Below, one piece after another: positions 44,630 through 55,913 of a DNA stretch of 64,000 nt (position 1 is the first letter of the stretch; each line of letters begins with the position of its first letter). The stretch spans positions 24,721,249 to 24,785,248 of the forward strand of contig OZ014411.1 in the NCBI GenBank assembly GCA_963965975.1, given 5' to 3'. Source of the DNA: Xestospongia bergquistia (taxonomy: Eukaryota > Porifera > Demospongiae > Haplosclerida > Petrosiidae). The notes under the pieces are model-generated. The model was not told where the DNA came from and ran no database searches. It saw only the letters and a list, made by a program, of their open reading frames with translations. The position numbers and the translations under genes are program-made.

Positions 44630-47600
44630 CAGTGGCTGATCCAGAAATTCCCAAGGGGGCATGGAATTAAAGTAAAACTCTGTAACTCCATGAGAAAAAA
44701 TTACATGTAGCACTACACTTTTGATCATGGACTGCAGCAATCAAGTTTATATTACTGTTAACTTCAAACATGATCATGTATTTACACTTGAGTTGACAAT
44801 GACTTGTGAAAATTTAACTGCATGCATGACTGCTTGATTGTTGGAGCCTAGGACTTCAGTATACTTCAGGTTACTACATGTGTTTGTGCAGCTGTGACTA
44901 AGTGTCCTCAGTTCATGTCATTGTGTCATGGGAAAGTGGAAAAAGAAAAGCAGCGATGGTACTAAAGACATCAGGTCTTTATTTACCAGTCAAGCTCAAC
45001 ATCAGTACAAGGTGTAATAATAATAGTTATGAATTGATTATTATAGTCAATGATCTTCACAGGCCCATGATTCAGAGTTGCACTCATCTCAGTCTACTAT
45101 TAATAATGACTTATCTAGTACCAGTAACTCACTCTCACAAGAGTTTTCACATGACAGTTTACAAGATGAAGATATCAGTATTGGTACCAGTATACCTCAG
45201 AGTCCCCAGCAACATAGGAATACAGGAGACAATACATCCCAAATTCCCCAACAAGATACCAGTGAGGATGATCTTGGTACACCTATGATCACGGGTGATA
45301 ATGATGTCATTACTGCATCAGGATCAGGAATGGGACAATGTTCCAACTCATGTGAGGAAAATTCGAGCAGTGTAATTGTTCCACCTTGCCACAATCATTC
45401 ATTAAATCTAATAGAGGTAGCAATTCAAAAAACCAGAGTGCTAACAGAGTCTGAAAAGTACAAACTTCTTACTACATCACCGAATGAAAAAATTCCACAC
45501 AATCAAACCTCAAGCTTGGATTACAGATATTTTCCTTATAAAAGGGGTAGTCAACAGCGAAAGATATCCTTTCAAAGGAAATGGTTGGAACAGCACACAT
45601 GGCTTTTCTATGGTGGATGTGTGGAGAAAGGAGGTTGGTGCTTACCGTGCATAATTTTCTTAACAGATAGTGAGAAGGTACAGCTCAAGAGTTTTGTTAA
45701 CACCCCTTTTGTCAATTACAACAAATCCACCGAGATTCTTGCTAGACACTGCAAAAATGTTTATCACTTGCGTGCAGTTCAGAGATCGTACACCTTCAAA
45801 GCTAGCTATTCCAATCCAGAAATCAGAATTGACAGTAGACTCACAGATACTAATCAGAAAAATTTTTTGTTCAATTCTGAAATTTTACCTGTCTTAGTAG
45901 AAGCAGTTTTAACTTGTGCCAGGCAGAAAGTGGCCCTGCAAGGACATAAACAAGACAAGATAGACTTCTCCAAGCCTCCATGTTTCAATGAAGGTAATTT
46001 CGTAGCTATTTTAAGAGTGCTTGCCAAAACAAACAGCACTTTGCAGGCGCATCTAGTTTCTGGTCCAAAAAATGCAAAGTATATTAGCAAAACAATCCAA
46101 AATGAGATCCTAGAAATAGCTGCCACAGAAATTCGTCAATTTTATCGAGATTGCTTGATGATTTGTCCTCATTTTTCACTGATAGCAGATGAAGTAACTT
46201 CTCATGGTAAAGAGATCTTATCAGTTTGCTTACGCTTTCTGGAAGTTAGGACTAACACTGAATTTGTTGCCAAGAAACACGAGGTCCACTTGGATTTTCC
46301 CTTCTTAGAAAGAATCACAGGGGAAAAGATAGCTGAGGGTATCCTAAAGGTACTTGAATGTCATGAAATCGATGTAACAAAATGTCGTGGGCAAGCATAT
46401 GACACTACAGCCTCTATGAGTTCTTCAAGATCAGGTGTACAAGCCCATATTCAGAAATTTGCTCCTGATGCGATTTACCAAGGATGCGTATTACATAGCT
46501 TAAGCCTTGTAATATGCAACTCCTCGAAAATTTCATCTATTAGAAATATGATAGACAGCTGCCATCAAGCATTTTTGTTCTTTGATAACTCCCCAAAGCG
46601 CCAACGATTTCTTGAAATGGTAATCAAATGTTTTTGTCCTAATCATGCAAAGAAAGTTAAAATAAATGGCCTATGCAAAACCAGATGGATTGAACGACAT
46701 ACCACTTTTACAGCTATTTTTGAATTGTATCCATATCTTGTTCAAACTTGGAATGAAATATGCCATCCAAGTGATGAGGAACAGTTATATCCAGAAGGTA
46801 ATCATTGGAACTGGGATTCTGAGTCTCGCAGTTATGCAAATGGACTTCGACACACTTTCTGTAAATTTGAGCACATAGTCGTCTTCTTGATTGCAAAAGA
46901 ACTTTTGGAACCAATTCGTCCAATTGCTGAATGCCTTCAAGGAAGACTACAGGAAGTTTACTTTGGCTTTAAAAAGGTTGATGAAGTAAAAGAGGCCTAC
47001 AAGAGAATGAGGGAACATGTATCTACTCAGCACAATTCTGTTTACTCTAAAGCTCTCAAGCTGGCAGATGACATAGGGAGTAATGAGGACATGCCACGCA
47101 TACTGAAGGGAAGACAAACAATGAGATCAAATCCTGATGTTACATCTCCAAAGGATTACTGGAAAGTAACAGTTACAATTCCCTTCCTTGACTCAATTGT
47201 TTCTGAGTTAGAGTGTAGATTTGCACCAGAAATACGGGCACATTATGAGCTTTGCTCCTTAATTCCTGAAATCATCACTAAAAAGAATGAAAGTGATATT
47301 AGTGACACAGCTGATCTCCTAGCTTCAAAATGGACCCATCTGATGCCATCATCAGATAACTTTGAAAGTGAACTTAGACGATGGAAAGTACACTGTGAAA
47401 GTATCAAAGAACCAAGATCAGTAACGAGTCTACTTAAATTAGATGCTGATTCCATTTTTTATCCAAATGTCAGGGAGCTTTTATGTATCCTGGCAGTTCT
47501 TCCAATAGGTAGTACAGAAGCAGAAAGATCATTTTCATGTTTAAGACAGATTCACACATGGTTGCGAACAACAATGACTTCTGACAGACTTGGCAATTTA

Positions 47601-47811
47601 GGTGTAATAGGGATACAAGGATTTAATTATGATATAAGTATAGAAAAATGTTGTGAACAATTTAAATTAAGAAACCCTAGAAAAATGACTTGTGATTCAG
47701 TTCTTTTCAATTGATTAATTATTGGCTTTATTAAAATTATTTATATTAAGTAATTCATGGGAAAAGGGGGGTGGAAATCCACCCTTACCACCCCCCCTGG
47801 ATCAGCCCTTG
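44630..47811 (+). mobile_element. hAT transposon, 3,182 bp, apparently complete
   Basis: The ends are inverted repeats: CAGTGGCTGATCCAG on the left and, on the other strand, CAAGGGCTGATCCAG on the right, a terminal style known from ZMYM1-like/Tip100-type hAT elements. Flanks are GTTAC at 44,625-44,629 and 47,812-47,816. A paralogous empty site at 53,483-53,487 has one GTTAC, proving both the insertion and a 5-bp target duplication. Most hAT elements make 8 bp. It carries one intact transposase gene and is the only copy in the window. Uninterrupted coding and clean ends suggest a young insertion. Confidence 0.93.
44928..47714 (+). CDS. hAT transposase, ZMYM1/DUF4371 type, about 911 aa
   Basis: Two exons: 44,928-45,011 (28 codons, MGKWKKKSSDGTKDIRSLF) and 45,063-47,714, joined through a GTGTAA donor and a CTTCACAG acceptor with the frame kept. 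Exon 2 reads AHDSELHSSQ and continues unbroken to the stop. An acidic Ser/Gln-rich N-terminal region is followed by a TTF-type zinc finger (QHTWLFYGGCVEKGGWCLPC), then DUF4371-like core motifs (SLIADEVTSHGKEILSVCLR; CRGQAYDTTASMS, with VLHSLSLVI), and a C-terminal hAT dimerisation segment (LPIGSTEAERSFSCLRQIHTW). The core Asp of IADE and the GQAYD acid sit where the RNase H-like catalytic residues of hAT transposases lie. Length fits the family. Probably functional; activity cannot be judged from sequence. Confidence 0.9.
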
Positions 47812-48160
47812 GTTACTTTAATATCAGGGCGATATATATTTATTATAAACGGTTTTCTTAAAAGACATAAAGCCACACCATCATCTATTCCCTGACACTC
47901 ATCAAGTAACATCTCATCTAATAGAGGTGTTTCCTGACAGTAAAGCGTCTGCTCGTTGGCAGGTATTCTTGTCTTCTTCTCTACCTCTTTTTTGAGTTGA
48001 GACATTGAGCCACAACTTACTACAGACCAACTCTTTGAATTCTCTATTGCTACGGCCATAATTAAAGTGTGCTTATGGCACAAAGGAGAGGTCAGATTAG
48101 AAGTGGGTCTTGCTTTTATATAATAGTTGTATATATAATAATAGAAAATAAATGACCTTT

Positions 48161-48196
48161 TCACGCGTGGTCAGGTGAACATCTGACCACGTGAGA
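48161..48196. promoter_or_regulatory. Inverted repeat upstream of the UBL gene
   Basis: TCACGCGTGGTCAG and CTGACCACGTGAGA face each other across an 8-bp spacer, 102 bp upstream of the UBL start codon. The right arm contains the E-box CACGTG and the left arm CACGCG. The same outer arms with a longer inner stem occur at 28,203-28,245 and in unit 4. It is either a promoter element or a 5'UTR hairpin. Confidence 0.5.
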
Positions 48197-49408
48197 CTAA
48201 TACATGATATTAATATGTATAGTAATCAAGGTACTGTTCGCGTTCTTCTTGCCGGTAAAAAAAAAAAATTATTATAACTTTCTAATAACTCGGCCAAATT
48301 CAAAGTCTTTGTTGTACTTTCTATAAGCAAAGTATAGGAGATGCTATCGTCCACGAGGAATCGTGAATTTCGTTAATCAATAAAATGGCTGCCGTTTGAA
48401 GAGAGAAACCAGTATGGTTAGAATAACTTAGAAATACATTCTAACTGTAAAAGTCTAATCATATAGATATAAGTAAAAGTACTATACTACAGTACATTAC
48501 AATTAAAATCTAAATTCATTACCACATCTCAGCTTTCAATTATGATTCTATGTCAATATCTAAAAATAATACTTTTATCTAGATCTGAAAGTATGACTTT
48601 ATACCTATATCACCTAAAAACTGATAAAACATGCAGAACTCAGTTTCCAAGTGTCTTTCTACTTTTATCACTTAAAACCAATATTGTATGCACATTACAG
48701 CCTTTAGCTATTATCCCACTTCTTCACTTAAAATCTGATTGGCCAAAAAGTACACTGAACCTGGCTACTTATGTAGAGACTTTTGTATAGGTTTGTATAT
48801 TCATTGTGAAGTCAATATCTTCTAAAATCCATTAGTTAAATAAAAGTTGTAAACTTTCCATACACAATAAGTAGTGTTTTGGGATGTTTTGTGGTGTACT
48901 TATATTATGATTGTAAGGTCCCATTACTAGCCAACCCAACAAAAAGAAAGCTATATAGAAGATAAATTAATGCTACATAATACATGCAATCTATTACCAA
49001 TTTATTTAATTATCTTAGACATAAATCACTTCGTTTATAGACAAAATGGCATGACACCATTGTCTTACCTGTGCAATGTAATGAGAGTATGAGATAGTGT
49101 CATTGGGTAATGAGACTATGCACAGAGTAAGCATTTATAAGGACATGTACTTTGCTTAACCTTGCTGATTTCATTATTGACATTAATGTACTGTATAGTA
49201 ATGTACTATATGAAACAAGTTCTTAACATCAAACAGTCTAATACATTTAACGTAGTGTTGCTACACATGTCACTAGCTAGAGATCCAACAAAGATGATAC
49301 TAGAGCAGGTTACAGCAAATGTGCATATAAATAGACAATTGTGATTTAAGGCCATATTCTAGAGGTTCAAATCTGTAAGTATGTTTGTCTATCAACTGTT
49401 TATGCTAG
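48197..49408. other. Intergenic DNA, unit 3
   Basis: 48,197-48,420 is less AT-rich, holds a short A-run (about 48,258-48,268) and ends in AATAAAATGGCTGCCG; it resembles a promoter but no gene follows. The rest is AT-rich with only short unrecognised frames. 48,760-48,800 is similar to 52,960-53,010. Confidence 0.4.
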
Positions 49409-49521
49409 ATAGGAAGATTTACTACATTCACTAAAACTCCATTGCTATCCTTGACAATTTAAATTAGAATAGACAATTGGACCATCTCCACTACCATATT
49501 TGGAATTTGTTGTTTTATTGG
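49409..49521 (-). pseudogene. SRCR second-half exon fragment, unit 3
   Basis: Matches 16,365-16,480 and 30,105-30,220 (AGGAAGATTTACTACATTCA and ACAATTGGACCATCTCC blocks). It is joined directly to a POT fragment without the intervening POT gene, so a large deletion removed most of the unit here. Confidence 0.75.
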
Positions 49522-49796
49522 CTATTCACTATTAATTTTACAGCAATGTTTAATGATACATACTTTATACTCAATTGACTATGTAATTTTTCCAATTAAT
49601 AGACCATGCATATGATAAGGAGCCTGTGCAATGATGAATTCATAAATAGTTAAAATAAAATATCAGGAATTCCATTAAGTATTTGAGGCAGAATTAACAG
49701 CTTGTATGGTAAAGGCTCTCTATTTCAAAAAATACACAGAATATGACCTGCTATAGTTAAGAATTGTTCGCTAAAAATGGACTTAGACCAATATGC
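49522..49796 (-). pseudogene. POT fragment without the hAT element, unit 3
   Basis: Corresponds to 22,078-22,343 in unit 1 (about 90 codons of the POT C-terminal third), with more substitutions. The 60 last codons and the hAT-derived element seen in other units are absent. Confidence 0.8.
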
Positions 49797-50838
49797 TACC
49801 AAGATATTGCTCAATAAACAAAGCAAAAAACCAGTAATATCTAGCGGAGATATGCTAGTTGAAAACATATATATATATATGTATGTATGTATGTATGTAT
49901 ATATGTATGCATGTATGTATGTAGCAAAATGGTGTATAGAATTTTGCCAGACTTTTCTACCAAAGTACTATAGAGTATATAATTGGTCAGTATAATGCTA
50001 GAAAACACCTTGTTAAAATTACTAAAATAACCCAAAGATATATGTATAGATTTATAGCAATGAATTAGAAGCAATATTAATGTATGTTGACATAGAGAAC
50101 AATAAAAGTTGTTGTACATGTATCCTGTAAAACAAACTACTAGGATGGGAAATGGTTTCAACAAATATTAAATGTCATTTTCACAATGGATAGCAATAGA
50201 ATATTGCTGTTGTAACTTTTAAAATTATTAAGATAATATTGTGTAACAGAAAATAGGGAATTTATATACAGAGTACTTTAGAAAAGGTACCTTATATAGG
50301 GAGAAGTTAAATGATCAAGAGCCATGGCCTATATAAAGGGAGGTAATATGTTCTTTAATTGATATAAATAGACATTACTATACTCATTTATTCAATAACT
50401 GTCTCCTATATATTGTCATATAACACAATAATAAAATAATTGATAGTTTAGTTGCAGCTAACTATGACCATATCTGTGTTATAAAAATTGTTGCTTTAAG
50501 CTAAATAAACTATAAAGATATGTAAGATAACAGCTAGTACAATAACAGATGAATAATAGTTAAAATGTTACAAGAAAGAAAATTTAAAACATTGTCTTTA
50601 CAGTTTCATTACATATATGCTGCTTGTTGTTTTGTTAGCTATACTTTCATTGTGTGTATTATTGATTAATTGTAATTATTACTTTTTACGAAAATTATAG
50701 TTAACAAAACAATAGATATACAAAAGGAGACAAACAATAAATCTGTTTACATAAAGTTTCTAAATGTGTACAATAAAATTGTATGCAATTATATGTGTGT
50801 TTAATGTAGTATTTTGGAAGCAAAAAAGTACATAGTTG
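49797..50838. other. Intergenic DNA with GTAT microsatellite, unit 3
   Basis: (TA)n(GTAT)n microsatellite at 49,866-49,923, where other units have (TG)n. The remainder aligns with 22,344-23,520 with scattered changes and no gene. Confidence 0.6.
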
Positions 50839-52527
50839 TTAAAATATTTCACTATATTCCTCTTCTTTTATCTCTTCTTTTCTATTTAATGTCCTTTCCC
50901 AGTACTCCTCTATAATGACACGCTCATTAATTGTTGATGATTCATCTCTTTGTCTTTGTCTATACTGCCATGACACAAAACAATATAGTAGCAAGGAAAG
51001 TAATACTATTAAAATCTTAATAGTGTAATACAACCAGTCATGACCCAATTCACTACTTAAGGCAATGGTTAATGATACATATTTTATACTCAATAGACTA
51101 TATAATATTCCAATTAATAGACCTTGCATATGATAAGGTGCCTGTGCAATGACGAATTCAAAAATAGTTAAGAACAAAACACCAGATATTCCATTAAGAA
51201 TTTGAGGCAAAATTAACAACTCATATGGTAAAGGCTGTTCTATTTCAAAAAATACACAGAATATGACCTGCAATAGTGAAGAAATACTGGATAAAAAGAG
51301 ACTTAGACCAATACGCTTCAGCATTTTTGGTAACTTGTGAGAACAAAATGGAAAAATTACAAATTGAAGACACAGTATACCAACAACAATAATTAAAACA
51401 CTTATTGAGTTAGGGAAAACTAACACTATGCTTTCCATTAAATTAAAAGTGACTTTAGTATCATTTGTATCAATTGTCATATTGAATAATTTAATATACT
51501 CACGAGCTATTCCTGCTGTAGACTCATTGAAGTGATAACCAACTAAAGACAACAAGATAAGTAAAATGTTTTTAAAACTCCTCACATCTTCCACTTGATC
51601 AGTTGTAAATGGTCCTCCATATCTCTCTTTAGCTCGGTCTAACATTGCTGGAGGAGCTTCTCCATAAGTGAAAGCACTACGTTGTAAAGGTCTCTTGTAT
51701 TTAACAGCATATTTGAAGATGTTATAAATCTGTTTGGCAGGATTAACTGTAGGTGGTGGCTCAATTACAATATGTCGTTTTATAAAACAAAGCGTAAGAA
51801 GACCAGCTACAGTTGTTAGTGTTGCAAATATGTATACGACTAATATTATTATTGTTATGTGGACTGACTGTCCTAAAGTTATCATCATTATCAAAATGAG
51901 AGCACTAAAAAATGATGGTAGAAAAATTGTAAGTTTCTGCCAATAAATATAATGTCTTAATTGAATTGATGAAGCAAACAGTAATTGGTCAGTACCCAAT
52001 TGAATAATGTTTGATTGAAACAAAGCAAATCCAAAGTAAATAGGCAAATTAAAAGCATAGCGTAATAAAAGTGGTGTGATATCACTATTACTATGATAAT
52101 AAATGTTAACAAGAGATCTGATAAAAGTTATTAATGCAGTACCAATTGCTATAAGAATAGTTCCAGCAAGCACAACTCGATATCTAATGAACCTATCACC
52201 AAGAAAGGCCAGAAATGGATAGAGAAGAAAATAACAATATATTGGTGCAGTTTTAATATCTGCGTCCTTGGTATAAAAAGTATTAAATATCATCGTGTTA
52301 GATATGGATATAGGTATGTACATCAAAAAACTAAGTGTTAATATCAAATAACTACCTTTAGAAAGAGTAAAAGTCTTGTCACAGTAATTCCTGAATCTTT
52401 GCATTCTCGTTGGTCTACGAACTGAACTGATGTCTAGTGATAAATTGCTTTCAGTGTCATCTTCACAAGATGAGAAACTGGAAGGTCTACGACTAGACGT
52501 AAATGGTAAAGAAATTGCCATCTTCAA
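50839..52527 (-). CDS. SLC15-like POT transporter, 562 aa (POT F)
   Basis: Intronless POT/SLC15 frame with all subfamily marks (LGTDQLLFASSIQLRHYIYW, RSAFTYGEAPPAMLDRAKER, YGGPFTTDQVEDVRSF, VIAQAPYHMQGLLIGILYS). It starts MKMAISLPFTSSRRPSSFSS and ends KEEIKEEEYSEIF, a tail distinct from the IEMY end of the others. In the first loop (NTFYTKDADIKTAPIYCYF) it resembles C/E/H, and it occupies the same place in its unit, after the microsatellite. Unlike them it keeps Lys at position 500, so it represents the form before the stop arose. The upstream region matches that of C/E. About twelve hydrophobic segments; substrate unknown. Confidence 0.85.
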   Translation of the reverse strand: MKMAISLPFTSSRRPSSFSSCEDDTESNLSLDISSVRRPTRMQRFRNYCDKTFTLSKGSYLILTLSFLMYIPISISNTMIFNTFYTKDADIKTAPIYCYFLLYPFLAFLGDRFIRYRVVLAGTILIAIGTALITFIRSLVNIYYHSNSDITPLLLRYAFNLPIYFGFALFQSNIIQLGTDQLLFASSIQLRHYIYWQKLTIFLPSFFSALILIMMITLGQSVHITIIILVVYIFATLTTVAGLLTLCFIKRHIVIEPPPTVNPAKQIYNIFKYAVKYKRPLQRSAFTYGEAPPAMLDRAKERYGGPFTTDQVEDVRSFKNILLILLSLVGYHFNESTAGIAREYIKLFNMTIDTNDTKVTFNLMESIVLVFPNSISVLIIVVGILCLQFVIFPFCSHKLPKMLKRIGLSLFLSSISSLLQVIFCVFFEIEQPLPYELLILPQILNGISGVLFLTIFEFVIAQAPYHMQGLLIGILYSLLSIKYVSLTIALSSELGHDWLYYTIKILIVLLSLLLYCFVSWQYRQRQRDESSTINERVIIEEYWERTLNRKEEIKEEEYSEIF

Positions 52528-53344
52528 AGTTTAATTGTGGGGTGAGCCCCACAATCGTCGGGTAATATATAAACAACAGAGCTAGCTGTGGGCTGAACCA
52601 TGAACTATAAAAAACCACACCTTTACAATGAAAATTATTATTTCTACAGTAGAACCCTCTTTCGTATTTTTTTCACTTCAAATTTCACACAACATTCTAC
52701 CATACCTTACTGAAGTACATAAGGAGTACCTAAAAACTTAGAATATAACTTACTGTTATCATAGTTTATAGCCAATCAATGAACAATCTTTCAAATATTC
52801 AGACATTTAATATGGGAAGCAGAATCAGTTCTACAAGCGTTTTTTTTATTCCTAACTAACTATAGATACATGTCATTAAAAAAGACACACTGTATAGCAA
52901 TACATTTAACAGCTAACAGATCATTCCAGTCTTAAACATGCAGGCTAAAATTTTGGCTGGCTACTTATATAGGGATTTTTGTATGGATTTGTGTATTCAT
53001 CCCTACATTGTTTCTTTCTTCTGGCATATCATCGCAACATCTTTACTACCTTTTTTTTAAAATCATAATAATTACATGTTCAATTTTGGGGGAGCCCTAA
53101 TTATAAACTCATCAGGAGATATCTAAAACCTTGACCATTTACTGGACTGATCTCTGGACTGGACCATGGACTACAAATTTAAAAATAGATCTTTATATAG
53201 AGATTATTATATCTACATTATTATTACTAGTTTATTATCCATGCTGCAGACATGTGTGACAGTAGAACAACTTTTAAAGGTTTAACTGAAAGCAACCAAG
53301 AATGTGCATCCAAATGTGCATCAAGTTTTGACTATACATATAAA
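52528..53344. other. POT F upstream region
   Basis: 52,650-52,740 shares ACAGTAGAACC and TTTCGTATTTTTTTCACTTC with the other POT upstream regions, but the CACGTG word is not present. 52,760-52,920 aligns loosely with 25,300-25,450. No gene is seen. Confidence 0.4.
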
Positions 53345-53775
53345 TTACCCTTTTCACAATAGTTCCATCAACAACTAAGGCATGGTCATAATTTTTCCAG
53401 GTCCATTTTGCTAAATATATACTCATGTAATGTCCAAATTGTCCAAATATCTAGTTCATTCTTTGGAATTGATACAGGAACTGTTACTTTAATATCAGGG
53501 TGATATATATTTATTATAAACGGTTTCCTTAGAAGACATAAAGCCACACCATCATCTATTCCCTGACACTCATCAAGTAATATCTCATCTGATAGAGATG
53601 CCTCTTGACAGTAAAGTGTCTGCTCGTTAGCAGGTATATTTGTCTTCTTCTCTACCTCTTTTTAGAGTTGAGACACTGTAAACTTATGAGAATATCAGGA
53701 ACAAATATTCCAACAGAAATGTTAGATCCCCACAAATTACTACAGATCAACATTTCTAATTATCTGATTTTACGG
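53345..53775 (-). pseudogene. UBL pseudogene fragment with uninterrupted hAT target site
   Basis: Domain 1 (QTLYCQEASLSDEILLDECQ, then IDDGVALCLLRKPFI) runs without a break into domain 2 (VTVPVSIPKNELDIW), across the GTTAC at 53,483-53,487 where the 43.7-48.1 kb copy carries the hAT element. The start region (MAVKSDN and stop) has a foreign insertion of about 60-80 bp, and domain 2 is cut after about 40 residues. Domains 3 and 4 are absent. It is dead but gives the ancestral arrangement. Confidence 0.8.
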
Positions 53776-54786
53776 CCATACTTAAAATGTGTTCTATGGC
53801 ACAAAGGAGAGATCAGATCAGAAGTGGGTGTTGCTTTATATATATAATCATTAATTTTGTTTTTGATTTCATTTTTCATTTGCATTGGTTATGTTTTGGT
53901 CCTTGAACAATGCCTTTAGTTAGTTTACAGGAAATTTTGAGGATCTCTTTAAGAATTATTTTAGTTAATTATAAGTAGTTAGGTTTTGGTCATTAAATTA
54001 AAACAATTATTTTGTTTACTTCTCTCCTAGAAAAGTAGTATTAGTTGTCAATAGGTATTTTAGTTATTATATGTGGTTTTAGTTGTTATAGACAGAGTGT
54101 TGTAAATTGAAATGTCTAGACAGATGTACAAAAGTTCAAAGTTTTCTTTTGGTAATGCATTCATTTTAGTGTTGTTTTAGTATATACTTACAAATTCTTG
54201 TATAGTAGTAGTTCTAATATTTGCTCATAAGTTATTCTAGCATGGCACTTGTTCTAGTACTCAGTAAAAAGTTAATTCTAGTGCAGTACTAGTTCTATTA
54301 CTTGAAATTATAGTAATAATGTCAACTATTTTATCTATTCATCAATCTATTAACTCACTAATTAAATCACTTACCCATTAATCTCTCGATACATTTGTCT
54401 GTCCGTCCATAGTCCAAGTATGATCATCGATCTATCAACTGTTTATGCTAGCAAACCTGTTATCCTGTTATATAGAAACTAATAATGTTTTATAATTAGT
54501 GGCCACATATTAATTTACCTGACTTTGATCAACACCACTATACAATACATACTGATAACAAATTTTTATTTGACATTTTGGTTGTTGACCGTCAACATGC
54601 CAAATTAAATTTCCCACCAATAAAACCCACCATATGATATGCATGTACTAGTCAACAATACCACTATTTCAAAAAAGAAAATGACACCTGCTATGTAGAC
54701 TTCAAATATAAATAATCCATTGTAAGTTCTTCATGAAATGTATAGATGGCAATACAAACATCTGAGCAGTATAAAAATCTATGTAT
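53776..54786. other. Unit 3/4 junction region
   Basis: 53,860-54,420 is a T-rich run with many GTTTTAGTT and TAGTTCTAGTA words and no gene. 54,430-54,780 is a copy of the COX17 upstream flank (15,120-15,450), ending GAGCAGTATAAAAATCTAT, where it is joined to UBL 3' flank at 54,787. The same GAGCAGTATAAAAATCTAT occurs about 590 bp further on (55,362), so the junction sits at short repeated sequence. Confidence 0.5.
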
Positions 54787-55713
54787 ATATTATATTCATA
54801 GCATTACAAGAAATCTACTAGAACTATATAACTTGATTGAGTAGCACCATTATATATCAAGACAAATTTATCCATAAATTCAAAGTAGGTCTTCAATAAG
54901 ATTGTATTATTCAAGTCATATTATTTATATTGTTCAAAAATTTATGTTTATTCTATGGACTCTCACAAACAGTGCATGCTGACAAAATCATTACCAGAAT
55001 TGTGTTGCTTCATTTATAATATAGAGATTCTAGAAACACTCCAAATTCTATTAATATATAACTGTAAATAAAGATTAGTAGAACTACAATTATAATACAA
55101 GAAAAGTTGCATGAATGAAAACTTGAAGACTAAACTTGACCTTAGGAATGGTTAAAAGGAAAGAAAATCCTAAGCTTGTCCTATTAAAAGAGCTAAAGTT
55201 AAATTAAAGTGTACTTATGGCACAAAGGAGAGGTCAGATTAGAAGTGGGTATTGCTTTTATATAATAGTTGTATAATAATAGAAAATAAATGACCTTTTC
55301 ACGCGTGGTCAGGTGTTCGAAGAACGTCTGGCCACGTGTGACTAATACATGACAAACATCTGAGCAGTATAAAAATCTATACACAGTAGCCATATAGTCT
55401 CATGAAACATAATAGTTTTTATGCTGCTGTGTTCTTGTTTCAGATGTTTGTACTAAAAATTTTCTTTATTTGCAGCATTATGAATACAGCGCATGTTCTA
55501 TAATACAGGTGCATGTAATTAATAACCTTAATTAAGCACATTATACAACATACATTTATGATTGGGTTATGACATAGTACATATATTGTTAAAATAATAT
55601 CAATATTCTCTTTTTTGTAAATTAAGTAGGTACCACCTTATACCTTAAGAACTTTTGTGATAATTATTAACTAGCAATTATTTAATTTTTGTAGAGAACT
55701 TTTTACTAAACTG

Positions 55714-55913
55714 ATGCCAACTACAACAGGTGCTAATCCTCTTGCTTCTTCAGAAGGCACAGGAGAAGAGAAACCAAAATTACGTCCTTGTTGTGCTTGT
55801 CCTGAAACTAAAAAAGCACGAGATGAATGTATTATAGAAGAAGAGAAGCCAATTGTACTGACCTAATTAAAGTTCATAAAGACTGTATGAGAAAACTTGG
55901 TTTTAAAGTATAG
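55714..55913 (+). pseudogene. COX17 pseudogene, unit 4
   Basis: Same one-base deletion and early stop (EEKPIVLT) as the unit 2 copy, with one substitution between them in the GTGEEK region. It keeps the CC pair and the first CX9C helix only. The upstream acceptor TTTTTGTAG is intact. Confidence 0.95.

Larger units (their letters stand above)
43671..48059 (-). pseudogene. Four-domain ubiquitin-like protein gene, split by a hAT transposon
   Basis: The gene begins MAVAIENSKSWSVVSCGSMS at 48,059. Domain 1 (SQLKKEVEKKTRIPANEQTL, then IDDGVALCLL) runs to 47,812, where the 3.2-kb hAT element intervenes. Domain 2 resumes at 44,629 (VPVSIPMNELDVW, ending FITDGCKMALTI). Near 44,420 a small frame change (host gene) leads into a 249-codon frame with domain 3 (WTLYVQQLDG, QQRLSVCDTILED, DGATVYLV), a clear ubiquitin fold signature, and a weaker domain 4 ending VDGCTISIYAQT. 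All four are diverged and there is no C-terminal Gly-Gly, so conjugation is unlikely; a binding or scaffold role is possible (inference). ISG15-like and other tandem UBL proteins are the nearest known architecture. This copy is probably dead because of the insertion and the frame change. Relatives: 53,345-53,775 and 40,783-40,937. Confidence 0.7.

Noticed and set aside
44902-45288. Separate 128-codon plus frame ahead of the hAT transposase
   Set aside because: It overlaps the transposase start in another frame. A two-exon model with good splice sites joins 44,928-45,011 to the main frame and gives a family-like N-terminus.
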